Part shown: positions 1 to 7,396 of the stretch, one piece after another
Position numbering within the stretch: the first letter of the stretch is position 1
Layout: each line of letters opens with the position of its first letter
NCBI GenBank assembly: GCA_012837965.1
Contig: DUQF01000005.1
Span: 1-57,600 of the forward strand
Reading direction: 5' to 3'
Source of the DNA: Clostridiales bacterium
Lineage (GTDB): Bacteria; Bacillota; Clostridia; Christensenellales; Aristaeellaceae
DNA: 57,600 nt
The notes under the pieces: model-generated
What the model was told of the DNA's origin: nothing
Seen by the model: only the letters and a program-made list of their open reading frames with translations
The model's database searches: none
Translations under genes and position numbers: made by a program

Positions 1-82
1 ACACCCGAAAGCACGACTTTTTTTACATATTTTTTATATTCATTAGTGAAATCCTTCTTTGGACTGTTTCTATGCTACAAAA

Positions 83-114
83 AAGCGGCTTTTGCATAAT
101 TGCCAAAACCGCTT
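83..114. other. Inverted repeat upstream of the first gene
   Basis: AAGCGG-C-TTTTG pairs with CAAAA-CCGCTT, with one bulged C and a short AT-rich loop. There is no clear T-run. It could be the tail of a gene lying before the window or part of the leader of the gene at 188. Bases 1-82 show nothing else recognisable. Confidence 0.35.
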
Positions 115-126
115 TGTCTACGGTCT

Positions 127-155
127 GAGGGGAGCTAGATAGCTCCTCTTTTGAC
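127..155 (+). terminator. Terminator-like hairpin in the leader of the first beta-helix gene
   Basis: AGGGGAGCTA and TAGCTCCTCT form a 10-bp stem (one G-U pair) with a GA loop, followed directly by TTT. It lies about 35 nt before the start at 188. It either ends an upstream transcript or acts as an attenuator in the leader; the sequence does not decide which. Confidence 0.55.
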
Positions 156-187
156 TTTCAAAAAGGTTTTTGAGGGGAACCGAGTTT

Positions 188-1576
188 ATGAAAAGGATGA
201 TGTTGTTTTTCTTTTTTATCGTACTGCTATTGTTTTACTGTGCTGCTAAAGCAAAAGACATTTCGGTTGGCAAAGATGGCTTCTCCACAATTACTGAAGC
301 GGTAGAAAAAGCACAACCCGGCGACACTTTGCGTGTTTCTCCCGGTTTATACACGGAGAACACAGAAAGCTTCCCTATTGTCATAGATAAACCGCTTAAA
401 ATAATCGGAGAAACGGGAACGGTATTAGAAAGCCCTCCATTTATCCCCCTGCTTAAAGTAGAGGTCGAAGGTGTTTCTGTAGAAAATATCGATTTTCGTT
501 TGTTGCGTTGGGGAATCGTAGGCTTAGCAGATAGACTATCCATAAAGAATTGCAAATTTACACTTTTTGATGATACCTATCGTGTTTCTTCTTGCGGTAT
601 TTGGCTGGCAGGAATGAAAAACGCTACGCTTCAGGACAATCGTTTCTATGGTTGTGGAGTGTGTATTGCAGGAGTACCTATCAATGAAAATAGCGACAGT
701 AAGCCCGTATTGACCGGCTTGTTTGAAGTGGGGGACGATACAGAATATTTCTCGAGCCATATGTTTATCAACAATTTTGTAAACGATAAGCCACTTTATT
801 ACTTTAATAATGCTAAAAACCTAACTGTTCCGGAAGATGCAGGACAGGTTATTGTAGTTTGTAGTGAAAATGTCAGTATAAATAATATAGACGCGTCAGA
901 TTGCAGTATGGGTTTGATAGTTGCACATTGTAAAAATGTCAATGTTGCGCACACCAATACTGATCGTTGTGGCTTGTTCGGTATCTATTTGGCATATGTT
1001 GATCACGGAAAGATAGGTAACAGTACGGTTCGTGAGTCTAATCATGCCATGGATTTTCGTGCATCTAAACACTTGTTGATAGAAAATTGTAGCGTTGAAA
1101 GTAGCGATCAGGGCATATTTTTTTCTTTTGTCGATAATAGCCGAGTATTATACTGTGACGTGACCAGTACCGGTCAGGGATATTTTTTTGCTGCAGGCAA
1201 TCTTAATTCTGTGGTTCAATGTAAAGTAGTCAACTGCGAAAATGGCATGAATTTGCAGAAGGAAAATGATATATCAATAATAAATAACTATTTTGAAGGT
1301 AATTCGGTCTGTGCCCTCAGGGTGGATCGTTCCCCATCAGCAATAGTAAATAATTACTTTTATCAAAATTGGGTTGATGTTATGGCATACAGTGATGTAT
1401 CAATTATTCTAACAAATAATATATTTTGTGAGAGTAAATCCTGCGGTCTTTATTTGCGCGATATTTCATATAGTGTAATAGAGTGTAATACTTTTGAGAA
1501 CTGTCTTGATAGTAGTATTCAAATACAAGGCAAGATTAGCGACACTTCTCTTGAAAATAATACCGTTGGTAAATAA
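188..1576 (+). CDS. Secreted right-handed beta-helix protein (paralog 1)
   Basis: This is a 462-aa secreted protein. The ATG at 188 is chosen because GAGGGG lies about 10 nt upstream; a longer TTG-start reading would place this site inside the gene. Residues 1-22 are a hydrophobic Sec signal. The mature N-terminus (GFSTITEAVEKAQPGDTL, then a GLY turn) matches the opening of NosD/pectate-lyase-like parallel beta-helix proteins, whose Ala-rich helix and PGDT turn cap the solenoid. The rest is a run of imperfect beta-helix coils rich in N, C, G and short hydrophobic strands. No polysaccharide-lyase catalytic set is evident, so a structural, binding or lyase role is open. It is a close paralog of the minus-strand gene at 10562-11950, also 462 aa. 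It sits alone, with a terminator after it. Confidence 0.85.
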   Translation: MKRMMLFFFFIVLLLFYCAAKAKDISVGKDGFSTITEAVEKAQPGDTLRVSPGLYTENTESFPIVIDKPLKIIGETGTVLESPPFIPLLKVEVEGVSVENIDFRLLRWGIVGLADRLSIKNCKFTLFDDTYRVSSCGIWLAGMKNATLQDNRFYGCGVCIAGVPINENSDSKPVLTGLFEVGDDTEYFSSHMFINNFVNDKPLYYFNNAKNLTVPEDAGQVIVVCSENVSINNIDASDCSMGLIVAHCKNVNVAHTNTDRCGLFGIYLAYVDHGKIGNSTVRESNHAMDFRASKHLLIENCSVESSDQGIFFSFVDNSRVLYCDVTSTGQGYFFAAGNLNSVVQCKVVNCENGMNLQKENDISIINNYFEGNSVCALRVDRSPSAIVNNYFYQNWVDVMAYSDVSIILTNNIFCESKSCGLYLRDISYSVIECNTFENCLDSSIQIQGKISDTSLENNTVGK

Positions 1577-1624
1577 AGTATCTCAGTTAAGGCTATTTAC
1601 CCGAAAAGGAAAAACTTGAATTTT

Positions 1625-1670
1625 ATTGTCAGAAACGAGGTTTGCTATTAATTTTTTCTGACAATTTTCA
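1625..1670 (+). terminator. Rho-independent terminator after the first beta-helix gene
   Basis: ATTGTCAGAAA (1625-1635) pairs with TTTCTGACAAT (1655-1665) in an 11-bp perfect stem with a 19-nt loop, followed by TTTTC. It lies about 50 nt after the stop codon. Confidence 0.75.
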
Positions 1671-1710
1671 ATTATAAATAAGCTATAAATCAATTCTTAA
1701 AACCGCAAAA

Positions 1711-1797
1711 CCAAAAAAGACAGGTTTGTTGTTAAACTCTGCTTTATGCAATTAATGATTGGAATCATGGTGCCCAAGAACGCAAGAGCCTGTCTTT
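1711..1797 (-). terminator. Long-loop stem with T-run after the histidine kinase
   Basis: AAAGACAGG and CCTGTCTTT form a 9-bp stem closing a 64-nt loop, with a T6 run on the minus-strand exit side. The loop contains the palindrome ATGATTGGAATCAT. The position just past the kinase stop suits a terminator for the two-component operon. The loop is long for that, so a small structured RNA or a tiny mobile repeat is also possible. Confidence 0.45.
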
Positions 1798-1825
1798 GAC
1801 AATTTAAAAAACACTCTCAAACCAC

Positions 1826-3031
1826 TCATCTTCCATTCCCAGGAATTGTCAATATGAAATCAGTCCCCTCTTGAGGATGGCTTGACGCTTTAAGTACCGC
1901 TCTATGCTGGCGGGCAATTTCTGCGGCTATGGATAAGCCCAAGCCATACCCCCCTTCCGACTTGTTACGGGCTTCATCCATCCGGTAAAATCGATCAAAC
2001 AAGTGTTCAAGGTGCTCCGGAGAAATATAAGTTTTGCTGTTATGAACTGTCAATATCAACTGGTCGCTTTTCTTTTCTAAACTCACCTGAATATCGCCAC
2101 CCTCTGGTGTATACTTTATCGCATTATCTAAGAGTATAGACAGCAGTTGCCTTAATAAATCCGTGTTTCCTTGTATTTTCTGATTAGGTAATACGTTACT
2201 GAAAAGTGTCAGGTTTTTCTCATAAGCAGGAGCTTCAAAGGCAAGCGCCACTTCGTTTACTAAGTTCGACAAATTCAGTTCTTCATGCTCCAATGGTTCT
2301 CTTCCTTCATCGCTTTTGGCAAGGAAGAGAAGATTTTCAATCAGCTTTTTCATTGTCAACCCCTCTGCCTTTGCGGCTGACAGCCACTGGCTATCCCCCT
2401 GCTCACTGCCCAAAATATCAAGGTTAGCTAAAATGACCGTTAAAGGGGTCTTTAGTTCATGAGAAGCATCGGAAATAAATCTTTGCTGTTGCTGCCATGC
2501 GGTTTTTACGGGTTTAAGTGCTAAATTAGATAAGAGCATGGATAATAAATAAAACAATACGAGCGCGCCAACATATACAGCTGCCCATGTCCATTGGGTG
2601 CTGCTAAGCTGAGCATACTCATTCTGTAGGTTTACAAAAGCAATACGGCTGCCTTCCCGACCGTAAGCGATACCAAGGTCTCGAAAAAAACCATCGGACA
2701 AATCAGTAGATTGCGCTCTTTGGCACAAAGTCTGAAGCGTGTCTTCGTCTATTTGTATCCAAGGAGTCATTAGTTCCCAAATCCCTTCCTCTCTTTCAAT
2801 GGCAGAAAAGGTGATGTTAGGCGGCTGCTGTGGTTTACCGGGAACGGGAAGAAAGTAAATACGAGGCAGTCTTTTAATATCAACTTCCAGTTCACGCGCA
2901 ATCGCGTCTTTGTAATTCCGAGTAAATTGTATCCGTGTAAAAATGATGCCCGCCAACAAAACAGTGGTCATGATTAAAAACACTAAGGCCATGCTGATAA
3001 GCACAAAGCGGCGTCGTAAAGCTTTTAACAT
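1826..3031 (-). CDS. Membrane sensor histidine kinase (OmpR-type partner)
   Basis: A 401-aa transmembrane histidine kinase. TM1 spans about 8-32 and TM2 about 149-172, enclosing an extracytoplasmic sensor region of about 115 residues with no recognised fold. The HisKA phospho-acceptor is His191 in SHELKTPLTVI. The ATPase domain has an N-box at about 302-312 (DNAIKYTPEGG) and a G-box at about 361-367 (GYGLGLS). It overlaps the response regulator gene by 7 nt, so the two are translationally coupled. In related Bacillota, kinases beside MacAB-type exporters usually respond to envelope stress or antimicrobial peptides; that role is inferred here. The protein is complete and has all core kinase motifs. 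Confidence 0.95.
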   Translation of the reverse strand: MLKALRRRFVLISMALVFLIMTTVLLAGIIFTRIQFTRNYKDAIARELEVDIKRLPRIYFLPVPGKPQQPPNITFSAIEREEGIWELMTPWIQIDEDTLQTLCQRAQSTDLSDGFFRDLGIAYGREGSRIAFVNLQNEYAQLSSTQWTWAAVYVGALVLFYLLSMLLSNLALKPVKTAWQQQQRFISDASHELKTPLTVILANLDILGSEQGDSQWLSAAKAEGLTMKKLIENLLFLAKSDEGREPLEHEELNLSNLVNEVALAFEAPAYEKNLTLFSNVLPNQKIQGNTDLLRQLLSILLDNAIKYTPEGGDIQVSLEKKSDQLILTVHNSKTYISPEHLEHLFDRFYRMDEARNKSEGGYGLGLSIAAEIARQHRAVLKASSHPQEGTDFILTIPGNGR

Positions 3032-3705
3032 ACTTCGTACTCCAATAGATAGCCCAGGCGGCGCTGCACTACAATTTGTACCTTGCTATCCAGGTAAAAC
3101 AGCTTCTTTCTTAAAAAAGAAATGTAAGCTTCAACATTATTGTCCACCGCTTCACTATCCGCTCCCCACACCTTAATAATTAGGTCTTCCTTGCTGATAA
3201 TATGTCCTGAAGGCAAAGACATTAAAATGTGCATGACATCCAATTCTTTTCGGCTAAGACGCACTTGCTTGTCCTTGCACGAAAGTGTACTCGTGTTAGT
3301 AGAGAGTACTATATCACCAAAAGTCACCTCATCCAATTGCACCGTTCCTTGCCGGCGTAAAAGAGCACGCACCCTTGCCAAAAGTTCTTCAGTTGTAAAA
3401 GGCTTAGTGAGGTAATCGTCCGCACCGCTATCCAGCCCCTGCACTTTGTCCATGACCTTATCCCGTGCAGTGAGCATTAAAATGGGTATATCGCTACCTT
3501 CTTGGCGCAAAGTGGAAGCTATCTGAAAACCATTGAGACCCGGCAACATAACGTCTAAAACCAATGCATCATAATGGCCGCTTTGTGCATACTCAAGGCC
3601 TGTTTTTCCGTCATATACCGCTTCAACCGCATACTGCTGCCCTTCAAGAAGCTTCACCAAAGCATTGGCTAAATGTTTTTCATCTTCAACAATTAAAATT
3701 CGCAT
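3025..3705 (-). CDS. OmpR/PhoB-family response regulator
   Basis: 226 aa. An N-terminal receiver domain carries the acidic pair near residues 8-9, the phospho-acceptor Asp51 in LDVMLPG and the switch Lys in LTKPF. The C-terminal half (about 130-224) is a winged-helix DNA-binding domain. It is the first gene of a two-gene minus-strand operon with the kinase. Its promoter region is shared with the divergent exporter operon. The paired repeats found there suggest it binds as a head-to-tail dimer and controls both itself and the exporter. Confidence 0.95.
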   Translation of the reverse strand: MRILIVEDEKHLANALVKLLEGQQYAVEAVYDGKTGLEYAQSGHYDALVLDVMLPGLNGFQIASTLRQEGSDIPILMLTARDKVMDKVQGLDSGADDYLTKPFTTEELLARVRALLRRQGTVQLDEVTFGDIVLSTNTSTLSCKDKQVRLSRKELDVMHILMSLPSGHIISKEDLIIKVWGADSEAVDNNVEAYISFLRKKLFYLDSKVQIVVQRRLGYLLEYEVC

Positions 3706-3727
3706 TCGATTCCCCCTTATTACCTAT

Positions 3728-3816
3728 ATTATACAATACTAGCTTATTCTGAAAAGAACCTGAAAGAAATATTTTATTTTTTTCAGAATCATTTCAGTTT
3801 ACTTTGTTAACATAAT
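3728..3816. promoter_or_regulatory. Divergent promoter with mirror-image response-regulator boxes
   Basis: Two CTGAAA boxes begin 11 bp apart at 3749 and 3760. Their mirror images, TTTCAG, begin at 3781 and 3792, also 11 bp apart. A minus-strand TATAAT -10 lies at 3728-3733 for the regulator gene. Plus-strand CATAAT (3811-3816) or TAACAT (3808-3813) is a -10 candidate for the adaptor gene. Neither side has a good -35; the boxes occupy that place. This layout is typical of OmpR-class activation, where tandem half-sites are spaced by one helical turn. Confidence 0.65.
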
Positions 3817-3854
3817 CTCAGCAGGAGCTTAGCCTGCCAGAAGGAGGCAATACA

Positions 3855-5447
3855 ATGCATATTCAAAAACACTTGAAACAAAAAATCATACTTTTTCTCT
3901 GCTTAAGCCTGCCATTCTCTATGGCAAGCACAGCGGCCAGTGCGTCCACTCCAGCGGCTGTACCCGAATTTACTGAAATCACCGTGACTTTAGGCAGCAT
4001 CACTAAAACTGTGATTGCTACCGGCTCGCTTAGATTTAAACAAGTAGATAGTCTAATGGCGCCGGAAAGCATTACCTTGTCTTCCATTGAAGTTGAGCAG
4101 GGGGATGAGGTCAAATCAGGGCAAATCTTGGCTCACTATGATACCCAGGCCCTTAAAGAAACCATTGAAGAAGTGGAAGCTACCCTTACCGCTCAGGACG
4201 AAACGATACTAACATTGCTAGGCCAGCAAAAGCCTAATCAAAACATTAAACCAGTCATAGAAGGCGTGCTCAAAGCAATTAACATAGAGTCCGGTCAAAT
4301 GGTGCAGCAAACCCTACAAGATGCCCCATTAGCTATCATTTCAACCAACGGGTTGATGCAGGTAAACATCGTCCCTACCAGCATACTTTCTCTGGGGCAA
4401 CAAGTGCGGGTAAAGGTGGGTACTGTAATCTACACAGGTACGGTAGCGCGCCTTTTGAGTGACGGCAGCGTGCTGATTACTTTTTCCGATGCAAAAGCGC
4501 TAATCGATGAAACAGTACAAGTAACCCTAAACAGTGTCGTAATCGGCGAAGGCCAGGCACAAATAAATCAGCCATATTATCTATATACAGATATAGATGG
4601 CGTGGTGAGCAGTGTTCCGGTGAAGGTAAATACCTCTGTCACCAGAAACACGGTTCTTGTTAAAGTAGCCAATGCGGATCCTTCTTTGGAATACCAAGAA
4701 GCATTAAAAGAGCGGGAGGAGATAGTCCAAAGACTAAATAACCTTCACACCCTCCTGAATAATCCCGTGTTTCTTAGCCCAACGGCTGGTATTGTCTCGG
4801 AAGTAATCGCACAGAAAAACCTTCCCCTGACCGAAAAAGATATTGTATTAAATCTATATCCAAAACAGGCTTTTGTTATGGATGTTTCAGTTGATGAGCT
4901 GGATATCCTGTCTGTCCAAAAGGGCCAAGAAGGTACAGTAGCGCTTGATGCCCTGACCGATATTACACTACCTGTAAAAGTCGAAAAGGTTTCCAAGTTA
5001 GGAAGCCCCTCATCGGGCATTACAAACTATACGGTCACCCTTTCGGTAGCAGAAGATAAAAGGCTGCTGAGCGGCATGAACGGCACGATGACTTTGACGG
5101 TAGGTGAAGAGACCGGAGCTGTACTGGTACCGCTTGCCGCATTAATGAGCGATAGACAAGGCAGCTATGTATTACTTAAAGATCAAAATCTCGACGCCAA
5201 TCAAGAGCAGACCGGCATCAAAACCTATGTAAAGCTCGGACTATCTGACGCTAACTATGCAGCCGTTACTTTAGGGCTTAAAGAGGGTGATGTGTTGCTG
5301 GTACGCACAAGCGCCCTCATGCAAACAGGTGGCGATCAACGTCAGCAGATGCCGGACTTTGGGCAGATGGGGTTCCCGGGTGGCATGGGCGATATGCCTC
5401 CGGGCGGCGGTAATTTCCAGCCCCCCGGTGGAGGACAGCGTCCATGA
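3855..5447 (+). CDS. MacA/HlyD-type membrane-fusion (adaptor) protein
   Basis: A 530-aa adaptor for an ABC exporter. The start has AAGGAGG at good spacing. Residues 1-29 are a signal or anchor segment. Two half-lipoyl-like segments (about 72-100 and 245-275), short helical hairpin pieces (about 105-125 and 283-306) and a later beta-barrel/membrane-proximal region follow, the usual order for YknX/MacA-like proteins. The last 35 residues are rich in Gly, Pro and Met (FPGGMGDMPPGGG), an extension outside the adaptor fold. It recalls the Met/Gly/Pro tail of the beta-helix protein at 7397. The stop overlaps the ATPase start (ATGA). The exported substrate is unknown. Confidence 0.9.
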   Translation: MHIQKHLKQKIILFLCLSLPFSMASTAASASTPAAVPEFTEITVTLGSITKTVIATGSLRFKQVDSLMAPESITLSSIEVEQGDEVKSGQILAHYDTQALKETIEEVEATLTAQDETILTLLGQQKPNQNIKPVIEGVLKAINIESGQMVQQTLQDAPLAIISTNGLMQVNIVPTSILSLGQQVRVKVGTVIYTGTVARLLSDGSVLITFSDAKALIDETVQVTLNSVVIGEGQAQINQPYYLYTDIDGVVSSVPVKVNTSVTRNTVLVKVANADPSLEYQEALKEREEIVQRLNNLHTLLNNPVFLSPTAGIVSEVIAQKNLPLTEKDIVLNLYPKQAFVMDVSVDELDILSVQKGQEGTVALDALTDITLPVKVEKVSKLGSPSSGITNYTVTLSVAEDKRLLSGMNGTMTLTVGEETGAVLVPLAALMSDRQGSYVLLKDQNLDANQEQTGIKTYVKLGLSDANYAAVTLGLKEGDVLLVRTSALMQTGGDQRQQMPDFGQMGFPGGMGDMPPGGGNFQPPGGGQRP

Positions 5448-6130
5448 TTTATATGCAAGATATCAGCAAATGCTATCAGATGGGGAGCGAAAAAGTGCAT
5501 GCTCTCAATCAAGTCAGTTTCAATATTGAAGACGGGGAGTATGTGGCCATCATTGGTCCAAGCGGCAGCGGAAAATCAACTCTGATGAACATCATTGGTT
5601 GCTTAGATATCCAGGACAGCGGCACCTACAAGCTGGCGGGAGAAGATGTAAGCAGATATTCGTCAAGAAAGCTCGCTAAACTTCGCAGCACACATATTGG
5701 TTTCATTTTTCAAGGCTTTAACTTATTGGGAAAACTAAATGCCCTTGAAAATGTAGAATTACCCCTCATTTATCAAGGCGTTAGCCGGAAACTAAGGCGT
5801 CAGCGTGCGGAACAGGTTCTCGAAAGTGTCGGGCTTGCTGATCGAATGAAACACCGCCCTTCAGAACTGTCCGGAGGGCAGCAGCAGCGTGTGGCCATAG
5901 CCCGGGCGCTGGTTTCAAATCCGCGTCTGATCTTGGCAGATGAACCGACAGGCAACCTGGACACAACCACAGGAAATGAAATCATGGACTTGTTTGCCAA
6001 ACTCCATGCCCAAAACAACACCATTGTCCTAATCACCCACGATCAGGGCATTGCCAAGCGCGCTGAGCGTTCCCTACAAATTGTTGATGGAAAAATTCAA
6101 CATGAAACATACAATGGGAGGGACGATTGA
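5444..6130 (+). CDS. MacB/LolD-like ABC transporter ATPase
   Basis: 228 aa, a single nucleotide-binding domain. It has Walker [10 protein letters not shown] at 38-46, the Q-loop near residue 90, the signature LSGGQQQR at 142-149, and Walker [10 protein letters not shown] at 162-170. Family membership is the MacB/YknY/LolD group, which powers mechanotransmission rather than transport through a channel. It overlaps both neighbours by 4 nt, which fixes the adaptor-ATPase-permease order as one operon. Confidence 0.97.
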   Translation: MIYMQDISKCYQMGSEKVHALNQVSFNIEDGEYVAIIGPSGSGKSTLMNIIGCLDIQDSGTYKLAGEDVSRYSSRKLAKLRSTHIGFIFQGFNLLGKLNALENVELPLIYQGVSRKLRRQRAEQVLESVGLADRMKHRPSELSGGQQQRVAIARALVSNPRLILADEPTGNLDTTTGNEIMDLFAKLHAQNNTIVLITHDQGIAKRAERSLQIVDGKIQHETYNGRDD

Positions 6131-7299
6131 TGCAATCAATACAAATGGCATTTAAATCTATCCTGGGCAATAAAATGCGATCCTTTTTAACGATGCTTGG
6201 TATTATTATCGGTGTGGCCTCGGTTGTAGTTTTGGTTTCAATTGGCCAAGGCGCCAACCAGTCTGTAAGCGACAGTATTCAAAAAATGGGTACCAATCTG
6301 CTGACCGTCAACATCAACACCCGCCGTAATAATCCTATCAACCTTGAACGTGTTAAGGAAATGCGTACACTTGAAGGTGTAGCGCAGGCATGCCCCGTTT
6401 CCACAAGCTCCGGCACCTTAAAAGCCGGTTTACAGCAGTATGAAGACGGTTCAATCATCGCGACCTCATCTGGATACGATGAAATACGAAACTATTCACT
6501 GGCCCGAGGACGTTTTATAACCGAGCCTGATGTAACGAACCGCAGTTTCGTGGCGGTGATTGGGCAGGAGGTGGCTGAAGAATTGTTTGGTAGTGCCCAA
6601 GTGCTTGGTGAAATATTCACATGGAAAGGTTACCCTTTTACGGTTGTCGGCGTTTTAAATGAAATCGGTACCAGCATGGTCGGTTCGGGAGATAATTTAA
6701 TCATTATTCCGTTTACCGTTGGTGAACGCCTGTTTTTTCGCAAGGGCATTAACAGTATCTATGTGTCCGCATTATCCGCAGAAAATGTAAGCATCGCTCA
6801 GGAAAGTTTGAAAACCTATATGGACGCTTTAATGGTAGGTGCCTCATCATCAAATACCTATAATATTTACAACCAAACAACCGCCCTTGAAACGCTAAAC
6901 TCAGCAACTGCAACCTTAACGCTCATGCTTGGCGGTATTGCAGCTATTTCCCTGCTGGTAGGCGGTATTGGTATCATGAATATCATGCTCGTTTCCGTTT
7001 CCGAAAGGACCCGTGAAATCGGTATTCGTAAAGCCATTGGGGCTACCAGACGAAACATTCTAAGCCAGTTTTTAATTGAAGCGCTCGTTGTTAGTCTAAT
7101 TGGTGGGCTGATAGGCCTTGGTGTCAGCGTTGTAGCAACTCACTTGCTAACGCCTGTTTTAAAAATGACGCTTACTATCTCCCCCTCCATTGCCGGATTG
7201 GCTGTTTGCTTTTCGATTGCAGTTGGTATTATTTTCGGCCTCTATCCCGCAAACAAGGCGTCAAAGCTTTTGCCCGTTGTGGCTTTAAGGCATGAATGA
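6127..7299 (+). CDS. MacB/FtsX-family ABC transporter permease
   Basis: 390 aa. One N-terminal transmembrane helix (about 15-40) is followed by a large extracytoplasmic MacB-PCD domain (about 42-255) and three C-terminal helices of the FtsX domain (about 270-385, with the conserved SERTREIGIRKAIGA segment). This is the YknZ/MacB topology without a fused ATPase, typical of Bacillota. With the adaptor and ATPase it should form a tripartite exporter of peptides or other amphiphiles. Confidence 0.95.
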   Translation: MMQSIQMAFKSILGNKMRSFLTMLGIIIGVASVVVLVSIGQGANQSVSDSIQKMGTNLLTVNINTRRNNPINLERVKEMRTLEGVAQACPVSTSSGTLKAGLQQYEDGSIIATSSGYDEIRNYSLARGRFITEPDVTNRSFVAVIGQEVAEELFGSAQVLGEIFTWKGYPFTVVGVLNEIGTSMVGSGDNLIIIPFTVGERLFFRKGINSIYVSALSAENVSIAQESLKTYMDALMVGASSSNTYNIYNQTTALETLNSATATLTLMLGGIAAISLLVGGIGIMNIMLVSVSERTREIGIRKAIGATRRNILSQFLIEALVVSLIGGLIGLGVSVVATHLLTPVLKMTLTISPSIAGLAVCFSIAVGIIFGLYPANKASKLLPVVALRHE

Positions 7300-7396
7300 T
7301 ATGCGTGTTATAATTTGATAATTCTTATATAGTTGGCGCAAAGGTAATAAATTTCTAACGATATATTACTCGACAGACAAATCGGAGGAATGATTT

